A DNA stretch of 64,000 nucleotides. Origin: Burkholderiales bacterium. Its GTDB lineage: Bacteria; Pseudomonadota; Gammaproteobacteria; Burkholderiales; Nitrosomonadaceae. The DNA is taken from NCBI GenBank assembly GCA_015075225.1, contig JABTUQ010000003.1, forward strand, positions 248,001 to 312,000. Direction: 5' to 3'. The notes beneath the pieces were generated by a model that did not search any database, was not told the origin of the DNA, and saw only the letters and a program-made list of their open reading frames with translations. A program made the translations under genes and the position numbers. Every line of letters begins with the position of its first letter. The first letter of the stretch is position 1. Positions 8,511 through 19,309 of this stretch are shown piece by piece.

Positions 8511-11500
8511 ATGTCAGCGCTCTACCCTGGATCGTTAGATTTGATTAAGCACTATGTTGGATTTGCGAAATGGGCTAAGTCACTGGAGAAAATTGTTGCT
8601 GAACGTGATAGCCGAATTGCCATTCTTACAGATGAAGTTATCCGTCGCGGAGAGTGGGCGCTTAATGAAGAGCGAGCCAAGGTACTAGCTCTGACGCAGA
8701 GTAATTCCTGGCGTTTAACTCGGCCTTTGCGCGAAGTCAGACGGTGGGTATCATCACCCAGGCAGCAAACAAAACGGTATATGTTAGTGGCGTTGACTGC
8801 TCTCAAAAGACATCATCATCGTCTACCTTTCAGTTATCAGGTAAAAAGGGATGTATATAGACGGCTTTGTGTGGTTTTTCCATGGGCTTTTGGATTGCCA
8901 GCAGGCAAACCTCCTGGAATTCAGGATTTGCGAGGGATGTTTTCAAATCGTGCTGTTGTTAAGTTGGAAGAAGATCCGAGCGCAAACCTTGCTCTAATTG
9001 AGAGTTTGTATGGCAAGACATCAAATCATCCCAGAATAAGTGTCATTATTCCGATTTATGGAAAGCTTCACTACACTTTGCACTGCCTTGCATCCATTGC
9101 GGTAGCTTTGCCACAAGCTGCATTCGAAATAATTGTGGTAGATGATTGTTCACCTGACGATTCATTTGATGTTCTGTCCAAGATTCGGGGCATCTGCTTG
9201 TTGCACAATGAACAAAATCAGGGTTTTATCCGATCCTGTAATAGTGGTGCTAAGGTAGCCCGTGGTGAATATCTGTATTTCCTGAATAACGATACTGAAG
9301 TTACCGCAGGTTGGATGGATGAATTGTTGCGTACTTTCCACGAGTTTCCAGGTACAGGGCTGGTTGGTTCAAAGCTGGTTTATCCTGATGGCCGCCTGCA
9401 AGAAGCAGGCGGCATCATTTGGCAGGATGGCAGTGCATGGAATTTTGGTCGATTCCAAGATCCGCTGCTCCCTGTCTATAACTATGCTAGAGAGGTGGAT
9501 TACTGCTCAGGAGCCTCCATCATGGTGCCCAAAGCACTATTTGATGAACTGGGTGGCTTCGACGAACACTACCTACCGGCATACTGCGAAGACAGTGACC
9601 TGGCACTGAAGATTCGCGACAAGGGCTACCGTGTAATTTATCAACCCTTATCAACAGTTATTCACTTCGAGGGCATCACCTCGGGTACCGACAAAACGCA
9701 GGGCACGAAAGCCAATCAGGTACAGAACAGCCAAAAACAATTTACACGTTGGCAGCATCGCTTACAGTCGCACCAATTTCCCGGGGAAAATGTTGATAAA
9801 GCAAAAGATCGCAGAGCAACCCGCCGGGTATTGGTACTTGACCATTGCACGCCAACTCCAAATCATGATTCTGGCTCTATAGATGCGTATAACCAGATGC
9901 TGTTACTGAGAGAAATGGATTTTCAGGTTACATTTATTCCTGAAGATAATTTTTTGTATATGCCGCACTATACAACTGATTTACAGCGTGCTGGTATCGA
10001 AGTACTTTATGCCCCATATGTGGTTAGTGTTGAACAGCATGTGAAAGAGTATGGAGATCGCTATAACTTGGTTTTTATTTCGCGCCCAGTTGCATTTGAG
10101 CGAAATATTAATTTAATACGTAAATTTTGTCCAAATGCTAAAGTATTTTTCCATACGGTAGATTTACATTTTTTGCGCATATCACGCGAAGCTGAATTGC
10201 TTGAATCGAATAAAGCAAAACAAAGGGCTGCGGAGATGAAAAAACGAGAGCTAGCTTGCATGACTGCAGCTGATGCCGTTACGGTTGTTAGCAGCGAAGA
10301 GTTAGCAGAGATTAAAAATACTATACCGAGCGTAAAAGTCAGATTACTACCTTACGCGAGGTCCATCTATGGAACAAAAAAATCTTTTCAAGAACGTAGA
10401 AACATTGTCTTTGTAGGAAGCTATCAACACACACCCAACGTCGATGCGGTGAAATATTTCGCAGAAAGTGTCATGCCTTTGTTGCGTAAAAAGCTCCCTG
10501 GCGTGTGCTTTTATGCCGTAGGCAACAAGCCTCCCGAAGAAATTAAGGTACTGGCGACGGCAGACATCATCATCACCGGCTTTGTCGAAGACCTAACGTC
10601 CCTGCTCGACAAGATGCGCGTCTCGGTGGCGCCACTGCGTTACGGTGCGGGTATCAAGGGGAAAATTGGAACAGCCATGGCTGTTGGCTTGCCAGTTGTG
10701 GCCACCTCATTGGCGGCAGAAGGCATGTCGCTCACCGATGGAGAAAATATCCTGGTGGCTGATGGTGCCGAATCCCTTGCGGATACGCTTGCCAGAATCT
10801 ATCAGGATGAAGCGTTGTGGAATCGCATCAGCAAAAACGGCCTAATTTTTGCTGAACAAACCTGGGGCGCTGAGGCTGCTTGGGGAATTTTGGCAGAAAT
10901 TCTTTCCAGCTTGAGCTTGGAGGTGAAGCGTAGCAAGCACGGGCTCTCGCTCTATTCCGAACTACCCCCCCCGAGCACTCAGCACAATATACTGCTGCCC
11001 ACCAGCTCAGTCCAAAATAGGCAGGACTATATGCAGCTTTTAGAGAGCAGCGTCCTCAAGCAATCTAAGCAAGTAGCCAAGCAGCTTCTAGCCGAGGCAA
11101 AAAATGAAGCGTTTGCGGTGGACGGTTTTTGTGTACCGTGCAATAAAACTGTGTCATTCCTGGTTGACATGCAATCCGGTGGTCAACGCCACGCACATGG
11201 TTGGACGCCCAATTGGCGTGAACGCATGGAGTGTCCAATCTGCAGGATGAATAACCGCCAGCGGCTTATCGCAACGTTGCTGAAGCAGGCGCTATCTGAC
11301 GAGTACGGGAAACATGTCTATTTGATGGAGCAAGTTACGCCCATCTACAACTGGGTATCGACGACTTTTAAAAATCACAAGATCATTGGCAGTGAATACC
11401 TTGGGCACGAATACGCAGGCGGGACAGTAGTCAAAGGCATTCGCCATGAAGATGTCGAGAATCTGAGCTTTGCCGATGGGCAGCTTGACCTGATAGTGAG

Positions 11501-11849
11501 TAATGACGTGTTTGAACATGTACCCAATCCGGCCAAGGCCTTTGCTGAGTGTGCTCGCGTACTGAAAGCGGGCGGGATCATGCTGGCGACGATTCCGTTC
11601 CATTGGGAAAATGACATATCTGTCGTTCGAGCGAGATTAAGCAATGGCCAGCTGGAGCACATCTTGCCGCCAGCATTCCATGGCAACCCGGTTTCTGCCG
11701 ATGGATCACTTGTGTTCACGGATTTTGGCTGGGATTTGCTGGACACAATGAAAGAAGCTGGTTTTTTGGATGTGACTGTGGATGTGTATGCCGCAGCAGA
11801 ATTTGGGCATTTGGGTAGTGGGCAGCTTGTGTTTAGGTTAATAAGATGA
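8511..11849 (+). CDS. Large tridomain glycosyltransferase (GT2 + GT4) with C-terminal methyltransferase
   Basis: The 1112-residue open frame has a short coiled-coil-like start, a GT2 domain from about residue 175 ([29 protein letters not shown], and the [20 protein letters not shown] acceptor motif), a GT4-like domain from about 442 ([18 protein letters not shown], later [15 protein letters not shown] and [15 protein letters not shown]), and a C-terminal zinc-ribbon methyltransferase (CVPC, CPIC, then [16 protein letters not shown]). Such proteins assemble and cap surface polysaccharide at the inner membrane face. The start at 8511 is only the first ATG after IS1182: upstream codons remain in frame with the cut gene at 6348-7003, so this is the downstream piece of a split gene. 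It may still be expressed from a start inside or after the element. Confidence 0.82.
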   Translation: MSALYPGSLDLIKHYVGFAKWAKSLEKIVAERDSRIAILTDEVIRRGEWALNEERAKVLALTQSNSWRLTRPLREVRRWVSSPRQQTKRYMLVALTALKRHHHRLPFSYQVKRDVYRRLCVVFPWAFGLPAGKPPGIQDLRGMFSNRAVVKLEEDPSANLALIESLYGKTSNHPRISVIIPIYGKLHYTLHCLASIAVALPQAAFEIIVVDDCSPDDSFDVLSKIRGICLLHNEQNQGFIRSCNSGAKVARGEYLYFLNNDTEVTAGWMDELLRTFHEFPGTGLVGSKLVYPDGRLQEAGGIIWQDGSAWNFGRFQDPLLPVYNYAREVDYCSGASIMVPKALFDELGGFDEHYLPAYCEDSDLALKIRDKGYRVIYQPLSTVIHFEGITSGTDKTQGTKANQVQNSQKQFTRWQHRLQSHQFPGENVDKAKDRRATRRVLVLDHCTPTPNHDSGSIDAYNQMLLLREMDFQVTFIPEDNFLYMPHYTTDLQRAGIEVLYAPYVVSVEQHVKEYGDRYNLVFISRPVAFERNINLIRKFCPNAKVFFHTVDLHFLRISREAELLESNKAKQRAAEMKKRELACMTAADAVTVVSSEELAEIKNTIPSVKVRLLPYARSIYGTKKSFQERRNIVFVGSYQHTPNVDAVKYFAESVMPLLRKKLPGVCFYAVGNKPPEEIKVLATADIIITGFVEDLTSLLDKMRVSVAPLRYGAGIKGKIGTAMAVGLPVVATSLAAEGMSLTDGENILVADGAESLADTLARIYQDEALWNRISKNGLIFAEQTWGAEAAWGILAEILSSLSLEVKRSKHGLSLYSELPPPSTQHNILLPTSSVQNRQDYMQLLESSVLKQSKQVAKQLLAEAKNEAFAVDGFCVPCNKTVSFLVDMQSGGQRHAHGWTPNWRERMECPICRMNNRQRLIATLLKQALSDEYGKHVYLMEQVTPIYNWVSTTFKNHKIIGSEYLGHEYAGGTVVKGIRHEDVENLSFADGQLDLIVSNDVFEHVPNPAKAFAECARVLKAGGIMLATIPFHWENDISVVRARLSNGQLEHILPPAFHGNPVSADGSLVFTDFGWDLLDTMKEAGFLDVTVDVYAAAEFGHLGSGQLVFRLIR

Positions 11850-11859
11850 GATTGGTATC

Positions 11860-12048
11860 ATGAAACTAAATTTTTATTATCTGATATTGAAATATTTTAT
11901 ATTTACCGTCACTGCCTTCCTGTTAATTTCTTCATTGCTTCAGCTTGGGCTTCTTGAATTAACCGAGCCAACCTTGATCGTCAGGGTTGGAGGCTACGTC
12001 GATAACGCTCTGTTTGCAGAGTGTAGGCATCCTGTATGTGGCTCGTGA
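11860..12048 (+). CDS. Small predicted membrane protein, unrecognised
   Basis: A 62-residue frame 10 bases after the glycosyltransferase, with one clear hydrophobic segment (residues 10-32, LKYFIFTVTAFLLISSLLQL) and a short polar tail ending in ECRHPVCGS. No good ribosome binding site precedes it and no family is recognised. It could equally be the truncated start of a larger lost membrane protein of the cluster. Confidence 0.3.
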   Translation: MKLNFYYLILKYFIFTVTAFLLISSLLQLGLLELTEPTLIVRVGGYVDNALFAECRHPVCGS

Positions 12049-12079
12049 ACTAAATTTGTTTATTGTTTTGTAGTTTGTC

Positions 12080-12823
12080 ATGAATCTAAAGCCATGCCTT
12101 ATCTTAGGGAGCGGATTCCATCGTCATGTTTTTTGGTGATAGCGATTCCCAAGATATTAGACCGCTATATGATTGGCATCACCTGGTGGGGCAAGTCGCG
12201 ACCCGGATGCAAGTGGCTATTCCAGACAGGGCAATGTCTCCCATTCAGCGCTGGGAAACATTGTTGCTATGGGCGGCTCGGGAAGGGTTTTTCGACTATG
12301 CTGGTGATTGGTTTTGTCCGCATTCGCACCAAACGCATCTGATAGAAAAAGAAGCAAGACGAAGCGTGGCTGTGATCCTGAATACGGCTGCAACAAATTA
12401 TCCCAAGTCTTCGCGTGCGCAGATCCCGCAAAGGGATTGCTGGGGTGCAGTTATTTCCCTTAATTTCGATTTAGCCTGGCTACCTGAAGAGATACGCAGA
12501 TCAAAACGAAGTCCGCAACATGGTTTGCCAACCAACAAAATAGGCCAACGAGAAAAACGTCGCCTGACCACCAATCTGTTGATTTCCGGTGTCGATGGCG
12601 GAATCCATCGGCGTGTCTGGTTCCCCAACGGTAGTTGTCTTGCGCCAGAAACCATTCGTATGGGTTTGCACGACTACGGAGCAGCGGCGACTGCGATACG
12701 GGTTGCTTTTTCACATTTGAAGGCCTGGGAGCGGGCTAGCGGGGTGAGCGAAAAATCACCTGATGTACAGTTGAGCACATGCTCGGTGGCACTCAGGCGC
12801 GCCAGTGAGGAACTGAATTGTAG
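12080..12823 (+). pseudogene. SIR2-like gene, 5' part (frameshifted, cut by IS3)
   Basis: Starting at ATG 12080 the frame reads MNLKPCLILGSGFHRHV, a Rossmann-type nucleotide-binding start as in SIR2-like proteins, then is shifted by one extra T in a run of six at 12129-12134 and continues as GDSDSQDIRPLYDWHHL. Later comes VISLNFDLAW, matching the N-F/Y-D motif of SIR2 folds. The frame breaks at the IS3 element. SIR2-like proteins are often NAD-consuming effectors of anti-phage defence, but that role here is inferred from fold only. The gene continues at 14047. Confidence 0.6.
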
Positions 12824-14046
<1,223 letters not shown>

Positions 14047-14284
14047 CAGCAAATGATCTTTCAGCGCCGTTGGGCGAGCCACCTTTGCCCTTAACCTGGG
14101 TGGCAGACTTTCTCTATCGCCCTCTGATTTTTGCCGGGGTCGGGATGTCTGATCAAGAAGCTGGGCTATGGTGGCTTCTGGCACAAAGGACAAGAAACAT
14201 TGCACGAACGAGAGCTCCATCGAATGCATATATTCTGGTTCACGCAAGTGACCGCAATGCATTCTGGCAAACCAAACCAGGCTG
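14047..14284 (+). pseudogene. SIR2-like gene, 3' part
   Basis: The frame directly after the IS3 element reads NDLSAPLGEPPLPLTWVADF, then LYRPLIFAGVGMSDQEAGLW and WLLAQRTRN, and stops at 14284. The strand RPLIFAGVGMSDQE is the typical C-terminal Rossmann element of SIR2-like proteins (compare I-x-G-Y-S-L-x-D). Joined to 12080-12823 it gives a protein of about 320 residues interrupted only by the element and one extra T. Confidence 0.55.
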
Positions 14285-14349
14285 ACCCGATCGCCTCAAA
14301 TTGGGATGAGGGATGGGAAGCGTGATGCTAAAGGCAGGAGGGTGGGAAA

Positions 14350-14855
14350 GTGAGCAATAATTCGGCCTTGTTTATCGCAGGTGCTTCAGGATATGTCCGG
14401 TAAGGTTTTGTTTGAGAAGCAAAGAAAGATAGGCTTGCTTATGGCACTTCATCGTCTGGTGGGAACGGCCTTCTACCGCTCCGTCTGGATACGCCTGCTG
14501 ATTTCGATTACGGTAAGATCCGTTCCGGCGATGTCGTGTTGCTAACAGCCGCCATTTCTGCACCCGACGTCTGCGCCCGTGAGCATGGGCCGGGCGGGCG
14601 TGGGCAGTGAACGTTACCGGCACGTCGAATTTTATCCAGAGCGTTATCGATCGCGGTGCCCGAGTGGTCTTCTTTTCCAGAGACACCGTCTATGGTGAGC
14701 GCGAAGATGCGTTCGACGAGTCAGCGGTGTGCAATCCAGCAGGTGAATATGCTGAAATGAAGCGCGAGGTTGAGCAACGCTTTTCGAGGAATGCGTCATT
14801 CAAAGCAATTCGCCTTTCGTATGTATTTTCTCGAGAAGACAAGTTCAGTCGCTAC
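14350..14855 (+). pseudogene. NAD-dependent sugar epimerase/reductase, 5' part (frameshifted, cut by IS1182)
   Basis: GTG at 14350 opens VSNNSALFIAGASGYVG, the Gly-rich NAD site of extended short-chain dehydrogenases such as RmlD. After three or more shifts the frame continues as SGDVVLLTAAISAPDV, VNVTGTSNFIQSVIDRGARV and FFSRDTVYGE, followed by EYAEMKREVEQ, where Y and K fit the catalytic YxxxK pair. Such enzymes make nucleotide sugars for the polysaccharide. The frame ends FSREDKFSRYL at the IS1182 copy and resumes at 16388. Confidence 0.6.
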
Positions 14856-14859
14856 CTAG

Positions 14860-16383
14860 CAGCCTGTCGGACTTGATTTTTGTTTGAACGATACAAAGTG
14901 ATATTTTGCTGAAAAAAAGTGTCAGAAAGGTCATTTTTGACGGTTTTTCCCTTGTTTTTTGCTCAATTTCCCATTTGAAGGCGCAATGAGGCCATGCGTT
15001 TCAAATTCCATGCCAGGCAAACCAGGGTCCATTCTCCCTTGACCTTACCCAGGCCACGTAGTGAAAATTGCCGGAATCCCATCACGGATTTGATGATGCC
15101 AAACACGGGTTCGACGGTTTATTTGCGTAGTGCGTACAGTTTGCGCCCTGCCTGGCTTTTCAGTTTGTGTGCCATGCGTTGTGCCGGGCTGGCGTTGTCC
15201 GGCAAGGCAGGCGGTTCGGTAAAACGTTCAAACGGGCCGGGGTGGTGTGATTCGTGTCCGACTGCCATCAGTGGTTCAATGCCGTGTGCTTCACAGGTTG
15301 CCGCATTGGCTGCGCTGTAAAAGCCGTTGTCGGTCAGTAAATGTTCGATCTTCCCCAGTGCGGCGGGTAATTGTGTCAGCTGATTGAGCATCGGTTTGAC
15401 CTGTTCCCGATCGTTGCAAGCTGGTGTGACTGCCGGTGCAACGATTAGCATGCTGTTTGTATCAACGGCCGCCTGGGCATTGTAAGCCTGTTCAAATCCT
15501 CCACCGGAGGTGGGCATGATGCGCGATTCCTCGTCTGTCAGGTTGATCTGGTCTTTGCCTGCCGGTCCGGCTGCAGGCGGTGCGGGTGGTTTGCCACCCG
15601 GTTTTTTGCCACTGGTCCTGGCTTTTTCTTCCCGCCGTACCAGTTTGTCCTGATAGTCAGCCAGCTCCCGTGCATAGCGTTCTTTGCGCGCACTTCAATC
15701 TTTGCCCGGGCTTGTGCCAGGGCGGCAAGACGCTCCTCCCGCCGCGCAATTTCTTCCGGCAGCTCCATGCTATCCGGCACAGCACTCTGATCCGCCTGTT
15801 CTGCCTGCATCAGCAATTGCTGCACTTCCTGGCGCAGTTGTGGCTCCAGCTTGTCAATGTGCCCGTAAGACAGCGCGCTGTGGCGCGAGGCATTGGCGTG
15901 TATTTTGCTGCCATCAGACTGATTGTTCCCAGCGAGCAGCTGCATCTCGCATGCAACCTGCAATACCTGCACAAACAGTTCGGAAAATTCATTCAAAAAC
16001 GCCGACGGAAGGTCGCCAGCGTGTCATGGTCAGGATGCTGGTTGGCCGCAATAAAACGAAAGGCCAGCGAATCGTAAGTGGCGCTCAATCTTGCGGCTGG
16101 AAAACACCGGTTGCATAACCGTAAACCAGCAGCGCCAGCAGCATATTGGGATGATAGGCTGCACTGCCACGTCCGGCATAGTCTCGTTCAAGCTGCGTTG
16201 TGGAAAGATTTTCCACCACTTCAACAATAAAACGCGCCAGATGATTCTCCGGCAGCCATTCATCTACAGAGGGCGGCAGTAAATAGCCCGTACCACGATC
16301 TACCGGACGAAAGCGACTCATATCAATATCCCGCAAACAGAAAAAAACATATTATCCATTAATCCGTAAAGCCCGACAGGCTG
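14860..16383 (-). mobile_element. IS1182-family element, copy 2 (1524 bp)
   Basis: Ends CAGCCTGTCGGACTT and AAGCCCGACAGGCTG face inward and CTAG is duplicated at 14856-14859 and 16384-16387, the same target as copy 1. It lies in the same orientation, 6.4 kb away, and splits the epimerase gene. Confidence 0.88.
14963..16321 (-). pseudogene. IS1182-family transposase, frameshifted
   Basis: Read with a few shifts the protein starts [20 protein letters not shown] at 16321 and ends RMALLRLQMGN at 14963, about 455 residues as expected for the family. Long in-frame pieces survive: 16085-16321, 15538-15996 and 15119-15517, the last with GGFEQAYNAQAAVDTN and LLTDNGFYSAANAA. Breaks are at about 16105, 15990, 15690, 15530 and 15120. 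Less damaged than copy 1 but still not a continuous gene. Confidence 0.82.
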
Positions 16384-16387
16384 CTAG

Positions 16388-16549
16388 CCAGATGCGCCAC
16401 GCGTAACGAGGAAGCCGATCTGTTCCATCCATTTTTTCGCGCCATCGTTCATCGTGGCGATGTCGTCGAGGGCGCGTTGGCGCTGGCGGCCTGCTGGGAT
16501 GACGTGCCTGCCAAGTCCCGCCTGTTTATATACCCTTTTCTTGAATAAA
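16388..16549 (+). pseudogene. Sugar epimerase, 3' part
   Basis: Directly after IS1182 the epimerase frame resumes as RNEEADLFHPFFRAIVHRGD, VVEGALALAACWDDVPAKSR and stops at 16549. Epimerases of this type usually continue for 80 or more residues, so the end is also lost or shifted. The following bases to 16805 show no recognisable gene. Confidence 0.45.
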
Positions 16550-16805
16550 TCAGGCTTTTTCACCTGCCAACTTTTCAACGCATCAACCGGTGATATGCCC
16601 AAAATAAAACGCTTTGGTCGGATGTTGGCCAGAGAACACCAGCAGTGGAATACACGGAATCTTGGGGCATTGTCCGGTTTGCATGAACAATTGACGCCAA
16701 GAATCGCCGTATCTATGATGAATTTTGCTGTTTCCGGGATGCTTCTTTGTGGCAACGGCTGTTGGCTTATACCGTACAGGGCTTTACCGGCAGACTTTCA
16801 AAATA

Positions 16806-16836
16806 CCTTGCCAAATATATTTGGCAAGGATATGAT
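16806..16836 (+). promoter_or_regulatory. Promoter with perfect 24-bp palindromic operator
   Basis: Bases 16806-16829 read the same on both strands (half site CCTTGCCAAATA). The palindrome contains a -35-like TTGCCA at 16808-16813, and a -10-like TATGAT follows at 16831-16836, spaced by exactly 17 bases. It lies 14 bases before the toxin start. This is what autoregulation of a toxin-antitoxin operon by its antitoxin should look like. Confidence 0.7.
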
Positions 16837-16850
16837 TAAAAGATAAAGAA

Positions 16851-17201
16851 ATGATGCAGGCCACAGAACCAAAAACAATCATCATTTACCAGGATGATAA
16901 AGGAAGAGAGCCTTTTGTAAAGTGGCTCGGTGGTTTGCGTGACCAAAGGGGCCGTCGCTTCATTTTGAGACGCATCGGCAGACTAGAGCAGGGACTATAC
17001 GGTGATTGTCGTCCGGTTGGTGAAGGCGTGTCGGAACTTCGGATATTTTTCGGCCCTGGCTACCGGGTATATTTTGGTGAAGAAGCTGGTCATATGGTGA
17101 TTCTGTTATGTGGTGGTGATAAGGACAGTCAGGACCGGGATATACAAGCCGCGAAGGAATACTGGAAGGAGTACAAAGATCATGGCCAAGCGAACATATA
17201 G
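16851..17201 (+). CDS. Addiction-module killer protein (RelE/HigB-like toxin)
   Basis: A 116-residue toxin of the killer-protein family that pairs with HigA-like antidotes. Landmarks are GREPFVKWLGGLRDQRGRRF, then GDCRPVGEGVSELRIFFGPG, YRVYF and VILLCGGDKDSQDRDIQAAK near the end. The ATG at 16851 is followed by a second ATG at 16854. Its 3' end overlaps the antidote gene by 20 bases and its start lies just after a palindromic promoter, so the two genes form one self-regulated operon. Frame intact. Confidence 0.88.
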   Translation: MMQATEPKTIIIYQDDKGREPFVKWLGGLRDQRGRRFILRRIGRLEQGLYGDCRPVGEGVSELRIFFGPGYRVYFGEEAGHMVILLCGGDKDSQDRDIQAAKEYWKEYKDHGQANI

Positions 17202-17511
17202 ACAATTCAGGGAAGTTGAGGAAGAGTATTTCCGCACTCGCCCGAAAGAAATCGACGCTTATCTTGACGAGATTTTCGATGAGTATGCGGAAGATCATGA
17301 TTCTGCTGCTCTGTTGGCATCATTGCGTGTCATCGCCAAGGTAAAAGGCATAAGCCATATTGCTGAGAAGGCAGGAATGACACGGCAAGGAGTTCAACAT
17401 GCCCTGTCCAGCAAAGGCAACCCTCGTTTCGATAATGTCAATTCGATTATGAATGCACTTGGCTATCGGTTGGTGCCGGAAAGACTCGATAGCAATAATC
17501 AACAAATGTGA
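17182..17511 (+). CDS. Antidote protein with helix-turn-helix (HigA-like)
   Basis: A 109-residue partner of the killer protein. A C-terminal helix-turn-helix is visible: SHIAEKAGMTRQGVQHALSS followed by GNPRFDNVNSIMNALGYRL, the standard ending of the addiction-module antidote family. The ATG at 17182 is preferred because MAKRTYRQF is close to family starts and gives the short overlap with the toxin. It probably binds the palindrome at 16806-16829. Confidence 0.88.
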   Translation: MAKRTYRQFREVEEEYFRTRPKEIDAYLDEIFDEYAEDHDSAALLASLRVIAKVKGISHIAEKAGMTRQGVQHALSSKGNPRFDNVNSIMNALGYRLVPERLDSNNQQM

Positions 17512-17517
17512 ATCTGA

Positions 17518-17606
17518 CTGGATTGCTTTGTTAGCTGCGTTCCCTCGCAAAAGCGGTGTTTCTCGTCATTGCAAGAAAGCCAGGCTGACACGGCAATCCA
17601 GTTCAG
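17518..17606. repeat. Imperfect palindromic repeat with CTGGATTGC arms
   Basis: Two facing arms, CTGGATTGCTTTGTTAGC on the left and GCAATCCAG on the right, can pair over about 32 bases with mismatches. The right arm read backwards matches the single arms at 1590 and 18270. This is probably a small intergenic repeat that folds as a hairpin; it separates two convergent toxin-antitoxin modules. Confidence 0.5.
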
Positions 17607-17636
17607 CAGGATGCGGTTCGTACCGCATCATCACAT

Positions 17637-17935
17637 CTACTGATGCTTGCCTGGTTTGTTAGCTGTAAGATCTTGCAGCGAGCCGGAGATATATTTATGA
17701 ATAATACTGGAGACAAGGGTTTGGTATGGAATGCCTTCTTCAGTTGCTTTGGACTGAATAGCGACAAGATCTCTGTTCGATATGCGAATATTTATTCGCT
17801 TATCTTTTTGAAGGTAAGGTTGGCAGCAGGCTCAAGTTCTTTTCTGCGTGATTTGGTTAGAGTCGATTCATACTCGCCAGACTCTACCGCGTCAAGCAGT
17901 GTTTTCTCTTCCTGTGATAGCTTTCCTTTGTTCAT
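17637..17935 (-). pseudogene. BrnA-like antitoxin with one frameshift
   Basis: From ATG 17935 the frame reads MNKGKLSQEEKTLLDAVESG, then TKSRRKELEPAANLTFKK, and is lost at a run of five A (complement of 17808-17812). With one more A it continues KRINIRISNRDLVAIQSK, then EEGIPYQTLVSSIIHKYISG to the stop at 17637, a complete ribbon-helix-helix antitoxin of about 99 residues. Its start overlaps the toxin stop by 4 bases (ATGA). Either a recently broken antitoxin or a consensus error. Confidence 0.7.
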
Positions 17936-18210
17936 ATTTGATCTCCGAGATATATCCTGGTGAATTTTCTGCTGGGGATAATCGTTTTAAGAAAAATCTC
18001 GTCCTGATTTTCCACGTAGGGCACCAGATAGGCATAATCATGAATCTGGACCACGAATATTCGTTGATTTGGGTAATCCATAGTATTTGGATGGACTATG
18101 TCATCCAGCAGCCCTCCATTCAAAATGCTAAAGACGGCTTCTTCAAATGACTTGCCACGATCAACTATAAGCTGTTGATTCTTGTCAGAACTCCAGTTGA
18201 AGATTTTCAT
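17932..18210 (-). CDS. BrnT-like toxin
   Basis: A 92-residue protein with NWSSDKNQQLIVDRGKSFEE, then HPNTMDYPNQRIFVVQIHDY and a C-terminal IIPSRKFTRIYLG strand, resembling the BrnT/DUF4258 toxins with a RelE-like fold. The toxin precedes a ribbon-helix-helix antitoxin with a 4-base overlap, the normal brnTA order. The toxin is intact while the antitoxin is interrupted, which should be harmful if real and supports a sequence error in the antitoxin. Confidence 0.7.
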   Translation of the reverse strand: MKIFNWSSDKNQQLIVDRGKSFEEAVFSILNGGLLDDIVHPNTMDYPNQRIFVVQIHDYAYLVPYVENQDEIFLKTIIPSRKFTRIYLGDQI

Positions 18211-18692
18211 GAGCGTAATACTAACATTTGCGTGTGCATTTTGTCATCATATTGGGTGAAATGGAATGCCTGGATTACCGCGGCTTGCAATGACGAAGGT
18301 GGCCAGGAGTAACAATTGCAATCATTTCTCCACTTTGCTATTGATGACTCAGTACGTGGTTGCTCCAAAAAAACAGCAAGCGGCAGAAGTTTTTCGGGGG
18401 CGACTATTTATCAGCGACAGGCATTGATAATTACTCGCCATCCATAATTTCATAAATCAACCAGTATCTGACATGAAAGCAGTTTTGCATGATTCTGAGT
18501 CTGGCAGTTGGATACGGCTGACCGAAGGTCGTAAGCAAAAAGTGGCGCAGCGATTTAGAACTTCCATTCTTGTTACTGGATTGCTTCACGTCTGACAGCG
18601 TTCGTAAAGACGGTAAAGGTGGTGGAATGGCATTCGTCTGCTTATGGCACAGGCAGGTGGGCAGTAAATAAATCAGAAAAACGAGAGATTAA
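18211..18692. other. Gap with no convincing gene
   Basis: A single arm of the CTGGATT repeat lies at 18270-18297. A 40-codon frame at 18472 (MKAVLHDSESGSWIRLTEG) looks like a gene fragment but is too short to name. The rest appears non-coding. Confidence 0.4.
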
Positions 18693-19019
18693 TTATTTCG
18701 CTATTCCAAGGAATACAGCCAGGCAACGCTCAATCTCTACCATGGTATCCGGGCCGATACATCCGAAAACCGGCCCTACCTTATCGCGTTTCACAGTAAT
18801 GATCTTGTCCACCATCACTTGCGAGGTTTTTTGCAAGCCATTTTCACCGCCCGGCTGTAAGGTGATGCGAAACAACGGTGCAGCAACAAGTGTACTGGTG
18901 ACAGGTAATACCGTTACGCTCGTGTGTTCCCTGAACAGGTCAGCTTGAATCACCAGAGCTGGTCTGGGTTTGCCATAATCGCCTTGTATGGCGATGGTCA
19001 CGAGATCGCCGCGTATCAT
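18693..19019 (-). CDS. mazF: MazF/PemK-family mRNA-cleaving toxin
   Basis: The 108-residue protein has the MazF fold landmarks: an opening MIRGDLVTIAIQGDYGKPRP ALV strand pair, then VTVLPVTSTLVAAPLFRI and SQVMVDKIITVKRDKVG followed by the C-terminal helix EIERCLAVFLG. MazF toxins cut mRNA at short sequence sites. The start overlaps the last base of the antitoxin gene at 19019. Frame and length are normal. Confidence 0.92.
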   Translation of the reverse strand: MIRGDLVTIAIQGDYGKPRPALVIQADLFREHTSVTVLPVTSTLVAAPLFRITLQPGGENGLQKTSQVMVDKIITVKRDKVGPVFGCIGPDTMVEIERCLAVFLGIAK

Positions 19020-19243
19020 TATTTTATCCAGCCATCCACATCGGCCAGAGCTTCATCCATGAGCTGTTGCACGGATGTGTCGGCTGCGTCCGGCTGAGCT
19101 GCGAGAAGACATTGACGGCGGCATTCTTCTGCAAAATCCGGGCGGCGGGTGTCCGGTACCCAGATTTGCACCGGACGTAGCCCGGCCATGCGCAGTGCGT
19201 CGCGGTGTTTTTTAACACGAGCATTAACGCGTGTGGTTTCCAT
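19019..19243 (-). CDS. mazE: MazE-type antitoxin (DUF3018-like)
   Basis: A 74-residue antitoxin with the family opening RVKKHRDALRMAGLRPVQIW, then VPDTRRPDFAEECRRQC and an acidic tail DEALADVDGWIK, which would block the toxin. It is preceded by AGGAG 8 bases before ATG 19243 and by a promoter with two direct repeats. It comes first in the operon, as usual for mazEF. Confidence 0.9.
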   Translation of the reverse strand: METTRVNARVKKHRDALRMAGLRPVQIWVPDTRRPDFAEECRRQCLLAAQPDAADTSVQQLMDEALADVDGWIK

Positions 19244-19261
19244 GTGGAACTCTCCTGATAC

Positions 19262-19304
19262 GTTACATGCAACACTATATGTAGTACAGATGTTACATGC
19301 AACA
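19262..19304 (-). promoter_or_regulatory. mazEF promoter with two GTTACATGCAACA repeats
   Basis: The 13-base string GTTACATGCAACA occurs at 19262-19274 and again at 19292-19304, 30 bases apart. On the minus strand a -35-like TTGCAT (19302-19297) and a -10-like TATAGT (19279-19274) are spaced by 17 bases, so one repeat covers the -35 and the other the end of the -10. Probable antitoxin operator. Confidence 0.6.
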
Positions 19305-19309
19305 ACTTT

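Noticed and set aside
16454..16846. 130-codon frame before the killer toxin
   Set aside because: Its start overlaps the epimerase remnant, it has no recognised motif and no ribosome binding site, and its end runs into the toxin promoter.
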